Shown here: positions 47,832 to 56,590 of the stretch, in pieces
Position numbering within the stretch: the stretch's first letter is position 1
Layout: every line of letters begins with the position of its first letter
Assembly (NCBI GenBank): GCA_039995105.1
Contig: CP146203.1
Coordinates: forward strand, 124,001 to 188,000
Direction: 5' to 3'
DNA: 64,000 bases
Source of the DNA: Jonesiaceae bacterium BS-20
GTDB taxonomy: Bacteria; Actinomycetota; Actinomycetes; Actinomycetales; Cellulomonadaceae
Notes under the pieces: generated by a model
Told to the model about the DNA's origin: nothing
The model's database searches: none
What the model saw: the letters and a program-made list of their open reading frames with translations, nothing else
Made by a program: the position numbers and the translations under genes

Positions 47832-48277
47832 GGCTGCCAGCGGACCGAATCCGCACAAGGGGTAATACCCGTGGCTTCCCCGGCCAGACAGATGCCGTCG
47901 ACCATCTCCCGGTCTCCAATGGGCTCATCCAGCTTGACGGTTACCGGGACGGCGTCATTACCGGGGCAGGTGAACACGGCATCGGGGTCCTCGTGGGGGA
48001 CAACATCGGAGCGAATAATAATCTGATCAGGCTCGTATGAGACTATCGGTTGCTCAATCTCCCCGGTCATGCCGCTAGCGCAAGCAATTCGGGTGACACC
48101 AATGTCTATGCTCGTGGAATCGGGCGTCACTTGCCCTGGGTCCATGAGCTCCCACGTGCCCTCGGCGCCCGGAGCTGGGGCTGACGTGGCAGAACTATCG
48201 CTTCCACAGGCAGCGAGGACAAGTACCGCTGCGGTGGTAAGTGCAAGTAGGAACTTGGGGGCGCGTACGGATCTCAC
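47828..48277 (-). CDS. Hypothetical lipoprotein
   Basis: About 149 residues from a GTG at 48277, chosen because GGAGG lies five bases upstream. Lipoprotein signal peptide with lipobox LAAC, then a Ser/Ala-rich spacer and a small domain with several cysteines (IACASGMTGE, FTCPGNDAV, GICLAGEATG, TPCADS) that may form disulfides. No family recognised. The terminator of the upstream lipoprotein gene lies between them. Confidence 0.65.
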   Translation of the reverse strand: MRSVRAPKFLLALTTAAVLVLAACGSDSSATSAPAPGAEGTWELMDPGQVTPDSTSIDIGVTRIACASGMTGEIEQPIVSYEPDQIIIRSDVVPHEDPDAVFTCPGNDAVPVTVKLDEPIGDREMVDGICLAGEATGITPCADSVRWQP

Positions 48278-48333
48278 AGGTACCTCCATTGGAACCAAAT
48301 TTGGAGACTGGGGAACGGGCATCGGAAAAAATA

Positions 48334-48384
48334 AAGGGCTGGAACGTAGTTTGGCGGTTGCCAAAAGTCTACGTTCCAGCCCTT
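48334..48384 (-). terminator. Hairpin between the two lipoprotein genes
   Basis: Fifteen-base arms (48334-48348 and 48370-48384) with an inner TTGGC/GCCAA stem. It follows the LpqE-like gene on the minus strand. Confidence 0.65.
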
Positions 48385-48437
48385 GCAAAGTCACTCATTG
48401 AGGTGACTTGAAAACTGGGAAACAGCGCTACTAAGGA

Positions 48438-48920
48438 TCAGGGAACCAGCGGTGCGTACTCCTCGAGGGTGCCATCCAAAACCGGGATGTTGAGGTTTGC
48501 GGTGTTACCGGCAATGTCCTCAAATGTTGCGGTTACGTTGGAGCCCGGCATTGCGTCCAGGGACTCAATGATCTGGGTTGGTTCGTTGTTCTCGGTGAAG
48601 TTGATCAGCTCACCGGCAGCGATTTCAAAGATCATCTCAAACGAGCCGTCGGTCGCGGCGATGCGAACAGCGGAGTCTTCATCTGAGTAGTTCTTCAACG
48701 CGCCACCGACAACAGCGGGTGCACCATTACCGTTGCTGATCAGCATGAAGTTTTGGGTTTCGATTCCGCTGTCCAGTGCGATGCGGATACCGTCTGATGG
48801 AGCATAGTGAATATCCGTCTGGGACGGGGCGCAGGCGGCGGCGCCAAGCACTAGACCGCCGGCAAGTACTGCACCAACAACCGCGCGAACCGGGCGGGAG
48901 GCTGTAACTTGGGTAAACAT
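48438..48920 (-). CDS. LpqE-like lipoprotein
   Basis: 160 residues from an ATG at 48920 with AGGAG upstream. Signal peptide with lipobox AAAC, then a beta-sandwich-like domain (IHYAPSDGIRIAL, ALKNYSDEDSAVRI). Mycobacterial LpqE is likewise encoded beside carD, and the sequence shape is similar, but identity is not proven. Envelope role unknown. Divergent from carD. Confidence 0.65.
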   Translation of the reverse strand: MFTQVTASRPVRAVVGAVLAGGLVLGAAACAPSQTDIHYAPSDGIRIALDSGIETQNFMLISNGNGAPAVVGGALKNYSDEDSAVRIAATDGSFEMIFEIAAGELINFTENNEPTQIIESLDAMPGSNVTATFEDIAGNTANLNIPVLDGTLEEYAPLVP

Positions 48921-49147
48921 TGACACTCCTGTGAGCAAGCGGGTGCGGGTAAACGCCGCATTGAAAAGCGCTGCCCACATGGGCCTCAAGGGTAGCGCGA
49001 ACAATTCAGATTCTATACTGCACGCACAAGGTCAGTGTGACGATTTGTTATGAAACTTACCACGTTCAACACGCCGGGGTGCGGTTTGGCTTGACATCGC
49101 CCGACTGGCCGTGAATGATTCCGCCACTGAAATGCAGTTACGCGTGA

Positions 49148-49153
49148 TAGAAT
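49148..49153 (+). promoter_or_regulatory. -10 box of carD
   Basis: TAGAAT, 28 bases before the carD ATG. A TTGACA at 49091-49096 is too far upstream to pair with it; the -35 element is unclear. Confidence 0.4.
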
Positions 49154-49181
49154 GGGTATCCGCGAAAGGGGACAATTGCAG

Positions 49182-49664
49182 ATGTCGTTCACAGTTGGGG
49201 AGACCGTAGTCTACCCGCACCACGGAGCCGCCTTGATCGAAGAGATCAAGAAAAGGACTATCCGAGGTGAAGAGAAAACGTATCTTAAGCTCAAGGTTGC
49301 CCAAGGCGACTTGACTATCGAAGTGCCCGCAGAGAACGTAGACCTTGTTGGTGTGCGCGATGTTGTGGGTAAGGAAGGCTTGGAAGAGGTGTTTGAGGTG
49401 CTCCGCGCCGAATTCACCGAAGAGCCGACTAACTGGTCACGTCGTTACAAGGCAAACGTTGAGAAGATCGCCTCCGGTGATGTAATTAAGGTTTCTGAAG
49501 TTGTCAGAGACCTTTCTCGTCGTGACACCGCTCGTGGGCTATCCGCCGGTGAGAAGCGCATGCTTGCACGCGCTCGCCAGATTCTAGTTTCCGAGCTCGC
49601 GCTAGCAAAGAGCACCGAAGAGGATAAAGCTGAGGCAATCCTTGATGAGGTTCTAGCCTCATAG
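49182..49664 (+). CDS. carD: RNA-polymerase-binding transcription factor CarD
   Basis: Essential regulator that binds the polymerase beta subunit and stabilises open complexes at rRNA and other promoters. 160 residues from the ATG at 49182; AAAGGGGAC precedes it. The N-terminal RNA-polymerase-interacting Tudor-like domain ([15 protein letters not shown]) and the C-terminal helical DNA-binding part ([33 protein letters not shown]) are both present. In mycobacteria ispD follows directly; here one gene intervenes. Confidence 0.97.
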   Translation: MSFTVGETVVYPHHGAALIEEIKKRTIRGEEKTYLKLKVAQGDLTIEVPAENVDLVGVRDVVGKEGLEEVFEVLRAEFTEEPTNWSRRYKANVEKIASGDVIKVSEVVRDLSRRDTARGLSAGEKRMLARARQILVSELALAKSTEEDKAEAILDEVLAS

Positions 49665-49698
49665 GCACTCTTTGTATGGGCGAGACAACGCCGTAATG

Positions 49699-49751
49699 CC
49701 CAGCCGCCACCTACTTTTCCATTTGTATGGAATATTTAGGTGGCGGCTGGG
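49699..49751 (+). terminator. Hairpin after carD
   Basis: Fifteen-base arms (49699-49713 and 49737-49751) pair perfectly, and TTCCAT/ATGGAA pair inside the loop. It probably ends carD transcription. Confidence 0.7.
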
Positions 49752-49800
49752 TGTTGTTATGCAATGCTAGGACTTTAGTTTTAGGTTTCAGGAGTGTGCA

Positions 49801-51069
49801 ATGACCACTAGTTTTGATGGTGAAGAATCAAACACCTTATTTAACTCTCTAGAAGAGGGTGGGCAAGGTGTGTTTTCCTTGATGGTTGATCCCCGCCAGG
49901 TTGTTGCATTTGAGGCTGAACCACAGGCTTCGCCTTTGACAAAATTCCACAACGAACGCGCTATCCGGGTCGGCCAGGAGCTGCGGGTTGATATCCGGCC
50001 CGAAAGTGTTTCCCCTAAAGCCCATGATGTAACCGTGGTGTGGTCAAACGGCTATGAGGGCACCGCGTATCAGGTGCAACCGGAAGACGTGGGCACGGAA
50101 CTTTACGCCACCGCACGGTTTGCCGGCCAAGATATGCGACCGCTCGAAATCAAGATTGAATGCGGCAGCGTGCTGGTTGGCCCACCTCCGGTCATCGACG
50201 CCGCCCAGATCGTCATTGCCAGCGACGCCGAGGCCATTCAAGAGCTGGTGCCCACCCAAGTGGGAGTGTCACCGAGCGCATTTTCCCAACCCGTTGACGG
50301 TGTAACGGTTGACTGGCTGCGTGACGGCATCGTATTTGCCTCCGAATCGGACATACCCGCTGAGGAAGATGGCTCCGGCTACTTTGCCGAGTTCACACCA
50401 CTGGATGATTTTGGTGGCTCCGTACTGTCCGTGCGGATCACCGGGCACAGCGCCGGGTGCGAGGACGCTGTAGTTACCATTAATGCCGGGCTGATCGTTA
50501 AGGGCCGGGAAATTGCCCTGCGTCCCGAGACAGTGGTGCGTGTCAACGAACCACGGGTCGCAGAGAAATCCAAGGTCAAGATTGACCCGGCTGAGTTTGA
50601 TCCGGTTCCGGAGCGCGTCACGTACCAGTGGATGATCAATGGCACCGCGATTGAGGGGGCTACCGCTGCTAAGTTCCGGCCGCGTGCGCGTCACCGTGGC
50701 CGCCAGCTGAGTGTTTTGGTCGCTGCCGAGCGTCACGGTTACCTGACTACCGCCGTCGATGTTTTCTTGGGGGTCGTTGCCCCCGGGTACGAGCCCGAGT
50801 ATTACGGTGAAGCTCCACGGATCAAGGGCAAAGCCAAAGTAGGTGGCACATTGCGCGTAGCGAACTTGGACCGGGACCTTTTTGACCCCGCTCCCAAGGA
50901 AATTGAGTACCAATGGATGCGTGCCAAGGACCAGATCCCTGGTGCTCGCGGTAAGACGTACGTCCCTACCGCTCAGGACCAAGGCCACAAGGTGTGGGCG
51001 CGGGTATATGCCAAGTTAGACGGCCACCGTACCCAGATGCTGGTGACCGACAAAGTCAGGATCAAATAG
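49801..51069 (+). CDS. Ig-like repeat protein without a signal peptide, inserted between carD and ispD
   Basis: 422 residues, ATG at 49801 after AGGAG. About four repeats of an Ig-like unit; the last two are clearest (VTYQWMINGTAIEGATAAKF and IEYQWMRAKDQIPGARGKTY). Such units usually occur in secreted actinobacterial proteins, but no signal peptide, membrane segment or sorting signal is visible here, so it may be cytoplasmic or use an unusual export route. The first 30 residues are acidic. The start is 130 bases from carD and its stop abuts the ispD start. Function unknown. Confidence 0.75.
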   Translation: MTTSFDGEESNTLFNSLEEGGQGVFSLMVDPRQVVAFEAEPQASPLTKFHNERAIRVGQELRVDIRPESVSPKAHDVTVVWSNGYEGTAYQVQPEDVGTELYATARFAGQDMRPLEIKIECGSVLVGPPPVIDAAQIVIASDAEAIQELVPTQVGVSPSAFSQPVDGVTVDWLRDGIVFASESDIPAEEDGSGYFAEFTPLDDFGGSVLSVRITGHSAGCEDAVVTINAGLIVKGREIALRPETVVRVNEPRVAEKSKVKIDPAEFDPVPERVTYQWMINGTAIEGATAAKFRPRARHRGRQLSVLVAAERHGYLTTAVDVFLGVVAPGYEPEYYGEAPRIKGKAKVGGTLRVANLDRDLFDPAPKEIEYQWMRAKDQIPGARGKTYVPTAQDQGHKVWARVYAKLDGHRTQMLVTDKVRIK

Positions 51070-51867
51070 TTGACCCGGGTTTTACGAGGGAAGACCGCGC
51101 GTATTGCCGGTGTACTTACGGCCGCGGGCTCAGGCTCACGGCTGGGGCATGCGGTTCCAAAGGCACTTGTTGAATTGGTTCCGGGGCGCCCCGAAACGAG
51201 CTTGCTGGCGCTTGCCGCATCACGGTTAGCAGCCGTTGAGAACATGCGAGCTATCGTGGTAACGGCGCCTCAGGGGTTAGAAGACCAATTTAGTGCAGTG
51301 CTGACACCGCTTGAACTTTCGGTGCCGTGGCAAGTGGTTGCTGGATCGGTCACGCGGCAGGCCTCGGTGGCCAGTGGGTTGGCGGCCCTAACCAAAATGG
51401 CTAGTTCGAACGCCTCATACTTTGATGCGGCTTTGGTTCACGATGCCGCACGCGCGTTGGCCCCAACCGCCATGATGGACCGTGTCGTTGCGGCCGTTTT
51501 GGAAGGTCGAAACGCCGTCATTCCGGCGCTTGCGGTGACGGACACCATCAAGGTGGTTGCTGCGCAACCAAGCGGAGCGGTTGTTGTTATTGGCGCAACC
51601 GAACGTGAAACTCTGCGTGCTGTCCAGACACCTCAAGGCTTTGCATGGCCAACGCTGTTAAAGGCCCATGGACATGCGGCGCACCTAGCCAATGAAGAGT
51701 CGACCGCTGCAACCGATGATTCGTCGATGGCGCAGTGGATTGGCGAGCAGGTTTACGTTGTTGATGGCAGTCAGCAGGCGGTCAAGATTACAACTGAGTC
51801 AGACTTACAGCTGGCCCGCACGCTACTCCACGCTAAGGGGTCAACCCACTCTGAGGAAACCGCATGA
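51070..51867 (+). CDS. ispD: 2-C-methyl-D-erythritol 4-phosphate cytidylyltransferase
   Basis: Transfers CMP to methylerythritol phosphate in the non-mevalonate isoprenoid pathway. 265 residues with the nucleotide-binding [11 protein letters not shown]...[12 protein letters not shown], and PQGF near residue 195. The TTG at 51070 directly follows the previous stop codon; AGGA lies about eight bases upstream. Overlaps ispF by four bases (ATGA). Confidence 0.93.
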   Translation: MTRVLRGKTARIAGVLTAAGSGSRLGHAVPKALVELVPGRPETSLLALAASRLAAVENMRAIVVTAPQGLEDQFSAVLTPLELSVPWQVVAGSVTRQASVASGLAALTKMASSNASYFDAALVHDAARALAPTAMMDRVVAAVLEGRNAVIPALAVTDTIKVVAAQPSGAVVVIGATERETLRAVQTPQGFAWPTLLKAHGHAAHLANEESTAATDDSSMAQWIGEQVYVVDGSQQAVKITTESDLQLARTLLHAKGSTHSEETA

Positions 51868-52382
51868 CTACGTCCACCGGGCAGCCTCTTGGGCAACCGA
51901 TCTTGCCGCGGGTTGGTATTGGCACCGACGTCCATGCCTACGCGGAGTTAGACTCCACCAAGGAACTTTGGGTTGGCGGCGCTAGATTCATGGGGGAACG
52001 GCCGCTTGAGGGGCACTCAGATGGGGACGTCGTTGCCCACGCGGCTGCAGATGCACTCTTTTCCGCCGCCGGTTTGGGTGACCTAGGATCAAACTTTGGT
52101 ACCGCGGAGCCTGAATGGGCCGGTGCAGCCGGGAGCGTCCTATTGGGAGAGGCAGCCGCACGGGTGCGCGCAGCCGGATTTGAGATTGGCAACGTTGCTG
52201 TCCAACTTATTGGAAACCGTCCCAAGATCTCCAAACGTCGCGCAGAACTAAACAGAGCAATGACGCAGGCCGCAGGTGCGCCAGTCCAGGTCACCGCGAC
52301 CACAACCGATCGTCTAGGTTTTACCGGACGTGGCGAAGGCTTGGCGGCGATTGCAACCGCGTTGGTGTACCCGGTCGGTTAG
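51864..52382 (+). CDS. ispF: 2-C-methyl-D-erythritol 2,4-cyclodiphosphate synthase
   Basis: Later step of the same isoprenoid pathway. 172 residues. The metal site DVHAY is present, though the preceding motif reads GIGTDVHAY where Gly or Phe is more usual at the fourth place. [17 protein letters not shown] and LGDLGSNFG follow, and [15 protein letters not shown] near the end. Translationally coupled to ispD. Confidence 0.94.
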   Translation: MTTSTGQPLGQPILPRVGIGTDVHAYAELDSTKELWVGGARFMGERPLEGHSDGDVVAHAAADALFSAAGLGDLGSNFGTAEPEWAGAAGSVLLGEAAARVRAAGFEIGNVAVQLIGNRPKISKRRAELNRAMTQAAGAPVQVTATTTDRLGFTGRGEGLAAIATALVYPVG

Positions 52383-52400
52383 TCCCGCTAGACAGACCCA

Positions 52401-53783
52401 CTAGACCCGGCCAAATACCGTATTGGTGTAGTAGTTGGAAAACACTCCCGTTGGGTCCAACTCGGAACGCAAGGCAGTGAAATCTCCTAGGCGTGGGTAA
52501 CGTTCACGCAGGTCATCATGATTTAAAGTGTGCATCTTGCCCCAGTGTGGGCGACCACCGGCGGCCTTAAAAATCTGCTCAGCCGCAGCAAAGTAGTCGT
52601 GGTAGGGGCTGTTCTGATACTGGTGCACCGCGATGTAGATGCTCTCGCGTTCATAAGCGGTCGAAAGCCACACATCATCCTTGGCCGCGAAGCGCACCTC
52701 AATGGGGAAGGACACCGCATACTGCTTGCGGCTCATGAATTTCAGGTATTCGGTCAGAACCTCGCGTGCATCTGCGCGGTCCAAGGCGTATTCCATCTCA
52801 TGGAACCGCACCCTGCGTGGTGAGACAAAAACGTCGTGGGATGCGGCCACATATTCCCGCGCGGACAGTGCTTTGGACGCCACGGTGTTAATGGTGTTTG
52901 TAAGTCCGGGGACCCGCGAGGTCAGTGAGTTGGTGAACTGGAAAACCCCGTTAGATAGCAACTCATCGTCCAACCAAAGCCGTGCACTTCGAGCCAAGTT
53001 CGCAGCTGGATTACCGTCTTGGGCGGTTAACGGAGTGTCGTTTGGTACGCGATTATTGAACTTGGACAAGGTGGAGGAACTGCCTGGGAACCAGTAGAAC
53101 TCAAAGTGATCATTATTCTCCGGGTAGCCGTCGGCACCATCGAGGTGTTCCATCACTTCACCGAGCGGAAGGGGTGTCTCGCGGGCGTGGAGTAGGAATG
53201 CCGGAACAGCGCGTAGTGTCAGCGCAATGACTATTCCAATGGTGCCTAATGATAGCCGTGCGGCCTGGAAGAGGTGTGGGTTTTGGGTAGCGCTGGTCTC
53301 AACAACTTCCCCGCTTGCCAGCATGAGGCGTAGACCCAACACCTGGGCTGAGAACCCGGTCAAGGAAAGTCCCGTTCCATGCGTTCCGGTACTGATTGCC
53401 CCGGCAATGGATTGGCGGTCAATGTCCCCAAGGTTTGCCATGGCTAGGCCATGCGTTGCCAGGAGGGCATTTAAGGCGTGGAGCCTGATTCCGGCACCCA
53501 CCGTGACCGCGCATTCGCCATCGGTTCCAGGTATTGGGGTGATGCGCTCTAGCTGATCAAAATTATCCAGTGAGATCAGTGCGCCGTTGGTTGCCGCCGC
53601 TGGTGAGAATGAGTGCCCCGCACCAACCACACGCAGGTTGTATCCCTGGGCAACACACTGATCCAGGATGCGGTGCAGCGCCATTGGGTCCGAAGGTGTT
53701 TGCCTGATGTGTGGGCGGCTAGTTACCGAGCCGGCCCAGTTCGTCCAAGTAGCAGCTTCGTTGCCGCTCAATCGCTTTGCCAT
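52401..53783 (-). CDS. FAD-linked oxidase, D-arabinono-1,4-lactone/L-gulonolactone oxidase family
   Basis: 460 residues from the ATG at 53783. N-terminal FAD-binding domain (LRVVGAGHSFSPAAATNGALISLD, ISTGTHGTG) and C-terminal ALO domain (EMEYALDR, HWGKMHTL). Expected to oxidise a sugar lactone or polyol; the substrate is uncertain. The ATG is seven bases after a TACACT box (minus strand 53796-53791) and has no ribosome site, so it may be leaderless. Divergent from a PLP enzyme with which such oxidases are often paired. Confidence 0.88.
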   Translation of the reverse strand: MAKRLSGNEAATWTNWAGSVTSRPHIRQTPSDPMALHRILDQCVAQGYNLRVVGAGHSFSPAAATNGALISLDNFDQLERITPIPGTDGECAVTVGAGIRLHALNALLATHGLAMANLGDIDRQSIAGAISTGTHGTGLSLTGFSAQVLGLRLMLASGEVVETSATQNPHLFQAARLSLGTIGIVIALTLRAVPAFLLHARETPLPLGEVMEHLDGADGYPENNDHFEFYWFPGSSSTLSKFNNRVPNDTPLTAQDGNPAANLARSARLWLDDELLSNGVFQFTNSLTSRVPGLTNTINTVASKALSAREYVAASHDVFVSPRRVRFHEMEYALDRADAREVLTEYLKFMSRKQYAVSFPIEVRFAAKDDVWLSTAYERESIYIAVHQYQNSPYHDYFAAAEQIFKAAGGRPHWGKMHTLNHDDLRERYPRLGDFTALRSELDPTGVFSNYYTNTVFGRV

Positions 53784-53790
53784 AAATCCG

Positions 53791-53796
53791 AGTGTA
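53791..53796 (-). promoter_or_regulatory. Leaderless-type -10 box of the lactone oxidase gene
   Basis: TACACT on the minus strand, seven bases before the ATG at 53783. Confidence 0.5.
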
Positions 53797-53821
53797 ACGC
53801 CCGTTTTGCTCACCTTGCCGT

Positions 53822-53834
53822 TAGACTCACGGTA
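53822..53834 (+). promoter_or_regulatory. Leaderless-type promoter of the alanine-racemase-like gene
   Basis: TAGACT at 53822-53827 is six bases before the ATG at 53834, with no ribosome site. It faces away from the oxidase promoter only 26 bases away. Confidence 0.5.
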
Positions 53835-55054
53835 TGGTTTCGACGATGGGTCCACTGACTACTTTTGGTTCTTTAGCCCGCAGTTTTTCTGCCGCTACCG
53901 CGTCGCTGCCGGGACCGGTTTCGGTTATCGACTTGGCCGCGTTTGACGAGAATGCGCGCACCTTGGTTGCGCGGGCCGCGGGCAAGCCCATTCGCCTAGC
54001 GACCAAGTCAGTGCGGGTGCGCGGGCTGATTGAACGGGCCATGACCAATCCGGGGTTTCAGGGCCTGATGGCGTACTCGCTTGCGGAGGCGCTCTGGCTG
54101 GTCTCCCACGGGTTTACTGACGTGCTGGTTGCTTACCCAACGGTTGATCGTCGCTCCCTGAGTGTGCTGGCCGGGGATGAGCACGCTCGTGCGCAAATCA
54201 CAATCATGATCGATTCTCAGGACCACCTTGCTTTAATCCGCCAAGCGGTTCAAGGGACTCCCGGGGCCGGGCCCATCAGGGTTGCACTGGATATTGACTC
54301 TTCGCTGCGAATTTTGGAACGCACCGGCTTTCCCATCCATGTTGGGGTACGCCGCTCGCCCTTGCACAGCGCTGCGGAGGCGGCCCAGTTTGTGGCCCAG
54401 TGCGCGCTGTACCCTGAGGCGTCCGTTGTGGGTTTGATGTTTTACAATGCCCAAATAGCCGGATTGGGTGATAGCAATATTGCCCTACAGCTGATGAAGA
54501 AGTTATCTTCCGCGGAGCTTGCGCAGCGCCGAGGGGAGGTCATTGCGGCAGTGAGCGCGCAGGTTGCTCAACCCCTTGAGATCATTAATGGCGGTGGGAC
54601 CGGTTCGTTGCACCTACTTGCAGAGACTGACACGGTAACCGAGGTGGCCGCGGGTTCGGGTCTGCTGCATCCCACGCTGTTTGACACCTACCGGGGCTTG
54701 GGGCAGCGTCCCGCAGCTTTTTACGGTCTAGACATTGTGCGCAATCCGAGCGCCAGGCACGCAACCGCCTACAGCGGTGGGTACGTTGCTTCCGGTCCGG
54801 TTGGACCCAGCCGTGTGCCAAGCCCTATTGATCGAGCCCTGAAGCTCATTGGGAGCGAAGGGATGGGCGAAGTACAGTCACCATTCCAGATCTCCCGCGG
54901 CCGAGAAACCCCACAGGTGGGGGACCGAGTATGGTTCCGGCATGCCAAAGCTGGAGAGCAGATGGAACGGTTCAACACGACGCATTGCATTTTGAACTCT
55001 CAAGTAGTGCAGTCTCTGCCCACCTACCGGGGCGAGGGTCAGAACTTTGGTTAA
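53834..55054 (+). CDS. PLP-dependent alanine-racemase-fold protein (amino acid deaminase/aldolase type)
   Basis: 406 residues with an alanine racemase N-terminal-type TIM barrel. The PLP lysine lies in RLATKSVRV (about residue 59), and NGGGTGSL and a C-terminal beta domain (FRHAKAGEQMERF) follow, resembling D-threonine aldolase or D-serine dehydratase-type enzymes. Substrate unknown. Divergent from the lactone oxidase, a pairing seen in other Actinobacteria. Confidence 0.85.
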   Translation: MVSTMGPLTTFGSLARSFSAATASLPGPVSVIDLAAFDENARTLVARAAGKPIRLATKSVRVRGLIERAMTNPGFQGLMAYSLAEALWLVSHGFTDVLVAYPTVDRRSLSVLAGDEHARAQITIMIDSQDHLALIRQAVQGTPGAGPIRVALDIDSSLRILERTGFPIHVGVRRSPLHSAAEAAQFVAQCALYPEASVVGLMFYNAQIAGLGDSNIALQLMKKLSSAELAQRRGEVIAAVSAQVAQPLEIINGGGTGSLHLLAETDTVTEVAAGSGLLHPTLFDTYRGLGQRPAAFYGLDIVRNPSARHATAYSGGYVASGPVGPSRVPSPIDRALKLIGSEGMGEVQSPFQISRGRETPQVGDRVWFRHAKAGEQMERFNTTHCILNSQVVQSLPTYRGEGQNFG

Positions 55055-55141
55055 CAGCGGCCATTACCCAGGGCGGACCCTTAAATATGGTCAGTTTTGG
55101 TGATCTTGGCCTTTGGATACGTTGAAATCGTAGGCAACCGG

Positions 55142-55155
55142 TAAACTAGCCCCTG
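55142..55155 (+). promoter_or_regulatory. Leaderless-type promoter of cysS
   Basis: TAAACT at 55142-55147 and seven bases to the GTG, no ribosome site. Confidence 0.5.
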
Positions 55156-56582
55156 TGACTATTCGGCTTTTTGATACGGCAACTCGTACCGTGCGCGACT
55201 TTGTTCCCAATACTCCGGGCAAGGTAGGCCTGTACGTGTGTGGGGCGACCGTGCAATCGCCTCCCCACATTGGACATATGCGCTCAGCGGTGGCCTTTGA
55301 CGTGCTCAACCGCTGGTTCACCCGTACCGGGTTTGATGTCACCTATATTCGTAACGTCACCGACATTGATGACAAGATTTTGACCAAGTCCCAAGAGGCG
55401 GGCTACGAGTGGTGGGCCTGGGCCAACTTGAACGAGCACGCGTTCAGCAGTGCCTATGCCGCACTGGGTAACCTACTGCCTACATATGAGCCTCGGGCAA
55501 CCGGTCACATGACCGACATGATTGAACTGCTCAGCAAGCTTATTGAGCGTGGTCACGCTTACGTGGCGAGCCCCGGGAACGTCTACTTCGATACCCAGTC
55601 TTGGCCTCAGTACGGCACGCTCACCAACCAACACCTCGATGATGTGCTCTCCACAGGTGATGAAGTTGAGCAGTCGGAGAAACGCCATCCGCGCGACTTT
55701 GCACTCTGGAAGGCTTCCAAGCCCGGCGAGCCCGCAACCACCACGTGGCAGACGCCGTTCGGTGCTGGACGCCCGGGTTGGCACCTCGAGTGCTCGGCAA
55801 TGGCGTGGCGGTTCCTTGGTGAGAGCTTTGATATTCACGGCGGGGGACTGGATCTACGGTTCCCCCACCATGAGAACGAACAGGCGCAGTCACATGCTGC
55901 GGGCTTCAAGTTCACTAACTATTGGATGCACTCGGCTTGGGTTACCCAGGGCGGAGCCAAGATGAGTAAGTCGCTTGGTAACGGTCTCTTAGTGACCGAG
56001 GTTTTGACGCGTACTCGAGCCGTTGTACTTCGTTACGCGCTCGCATCCGTGCATTACCGCTCGATGCTTGAGTGGACGGATGAGACTATTGCGGAGGCAA
56101 CTTCTACGTGGGATCGGTTTGCGGGATTTGTTACCCGTGCAACCGAGTCAGTTGGACCGGTAGAAAAGTCAGAAGTTACTGGAGCCGTCCTGCCGCAGGC
56201 ATTTATCGCGGCAATGAACGATGACCTGAATGTGGCCAACGCCCTAGCGGTCGTCCACGAGCACCTTAAGGCCGGAAACAGTGGCCTAGCAGACAAGAAG
56301 TTGGAACTGGTGCGTACCGAGTTGATTGCGGTGCGCGCTATGCTTGATATTTTGGGTCTTGACCCGCAGGACTGGGCTACAACCCAGACCGATACCCGCG
56401 CTACAGCAGCTCTTGAGAGTTTGGTAGCCGGACAGTTAGCAGCTCGTGCACAGGCACGTGCTGATCGTGATTTTGCAACCTCTGATGCTATCCGGGACAA
56501 CCTTGCCGGGGCCGGAATTGTGGTTGAGGACTCGGCAACTGGCGCCCGCTGGTCTCTAGCAGCGCCATCTACGGAAGGCTAG
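55155..56582 (+). CDS. cysS: Cysteinyl-tRNA synthetase
   Basis: Charges tRNA(Cys). 475 residues, class I, with the HIGH motif in PPHIGHMRSA (residue ~39), zinc-binding residues (CGAT, WHLECSAMAW, HHENE) and KMSKS in GAKMSKSLGN. The GTG is preceded by a -10 box rather than a ribosome site. Followed after eight bases by rlmB. Confidence 0.96.
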   Translation: MTIRLFDTATRTVRDFVPNTPGKVGLYVCGATVQSPPHIGHMRSAVAFDVLNRWFTRTGFDVTYIRNVTDIDDKILTKSQEAGYEWWAWANLNEHAFSSAYAALGNLLPTYEPRATGHMTDMIELLSKLIERGHAYVASPGNVYFDTQSWPQYGTLTNQHLDDVLSTGDEVEQSEKRHPRDFALWKASKPGEPATTTWQTPFGAGRPGWHLECSAMAWRFLGESFDIHGGGLDLRFPHHENEQAQSHAAGFKFTNYWMHSAWVTQGGAKMSKSLGNGLLVTEVLTRTRAVVLRYALASVHYRSMLEWTDETIAEATSTWDRFAGFVTRATESVGPVEKSEVTGAVLPQAFIAAMNDDLNVANALAVVHEHLKAGNSGLADKKLELVRTELIAVRAMLDILGLDPQDWATTQTDTRATAALESLVAGQLAARAQARADRDFATSDAIRDNLAGAGIVVEDSATGARWSLAAPSTEG

Positions 56583-56590
56583 TAACAAAC

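Noticed and set aside
49091-49096. TTGACA as the -35 element of carD
   Set aside because: It is 51 bases before the TAGAAT box at 49148, far beyond the usual 16-18 base spacing.
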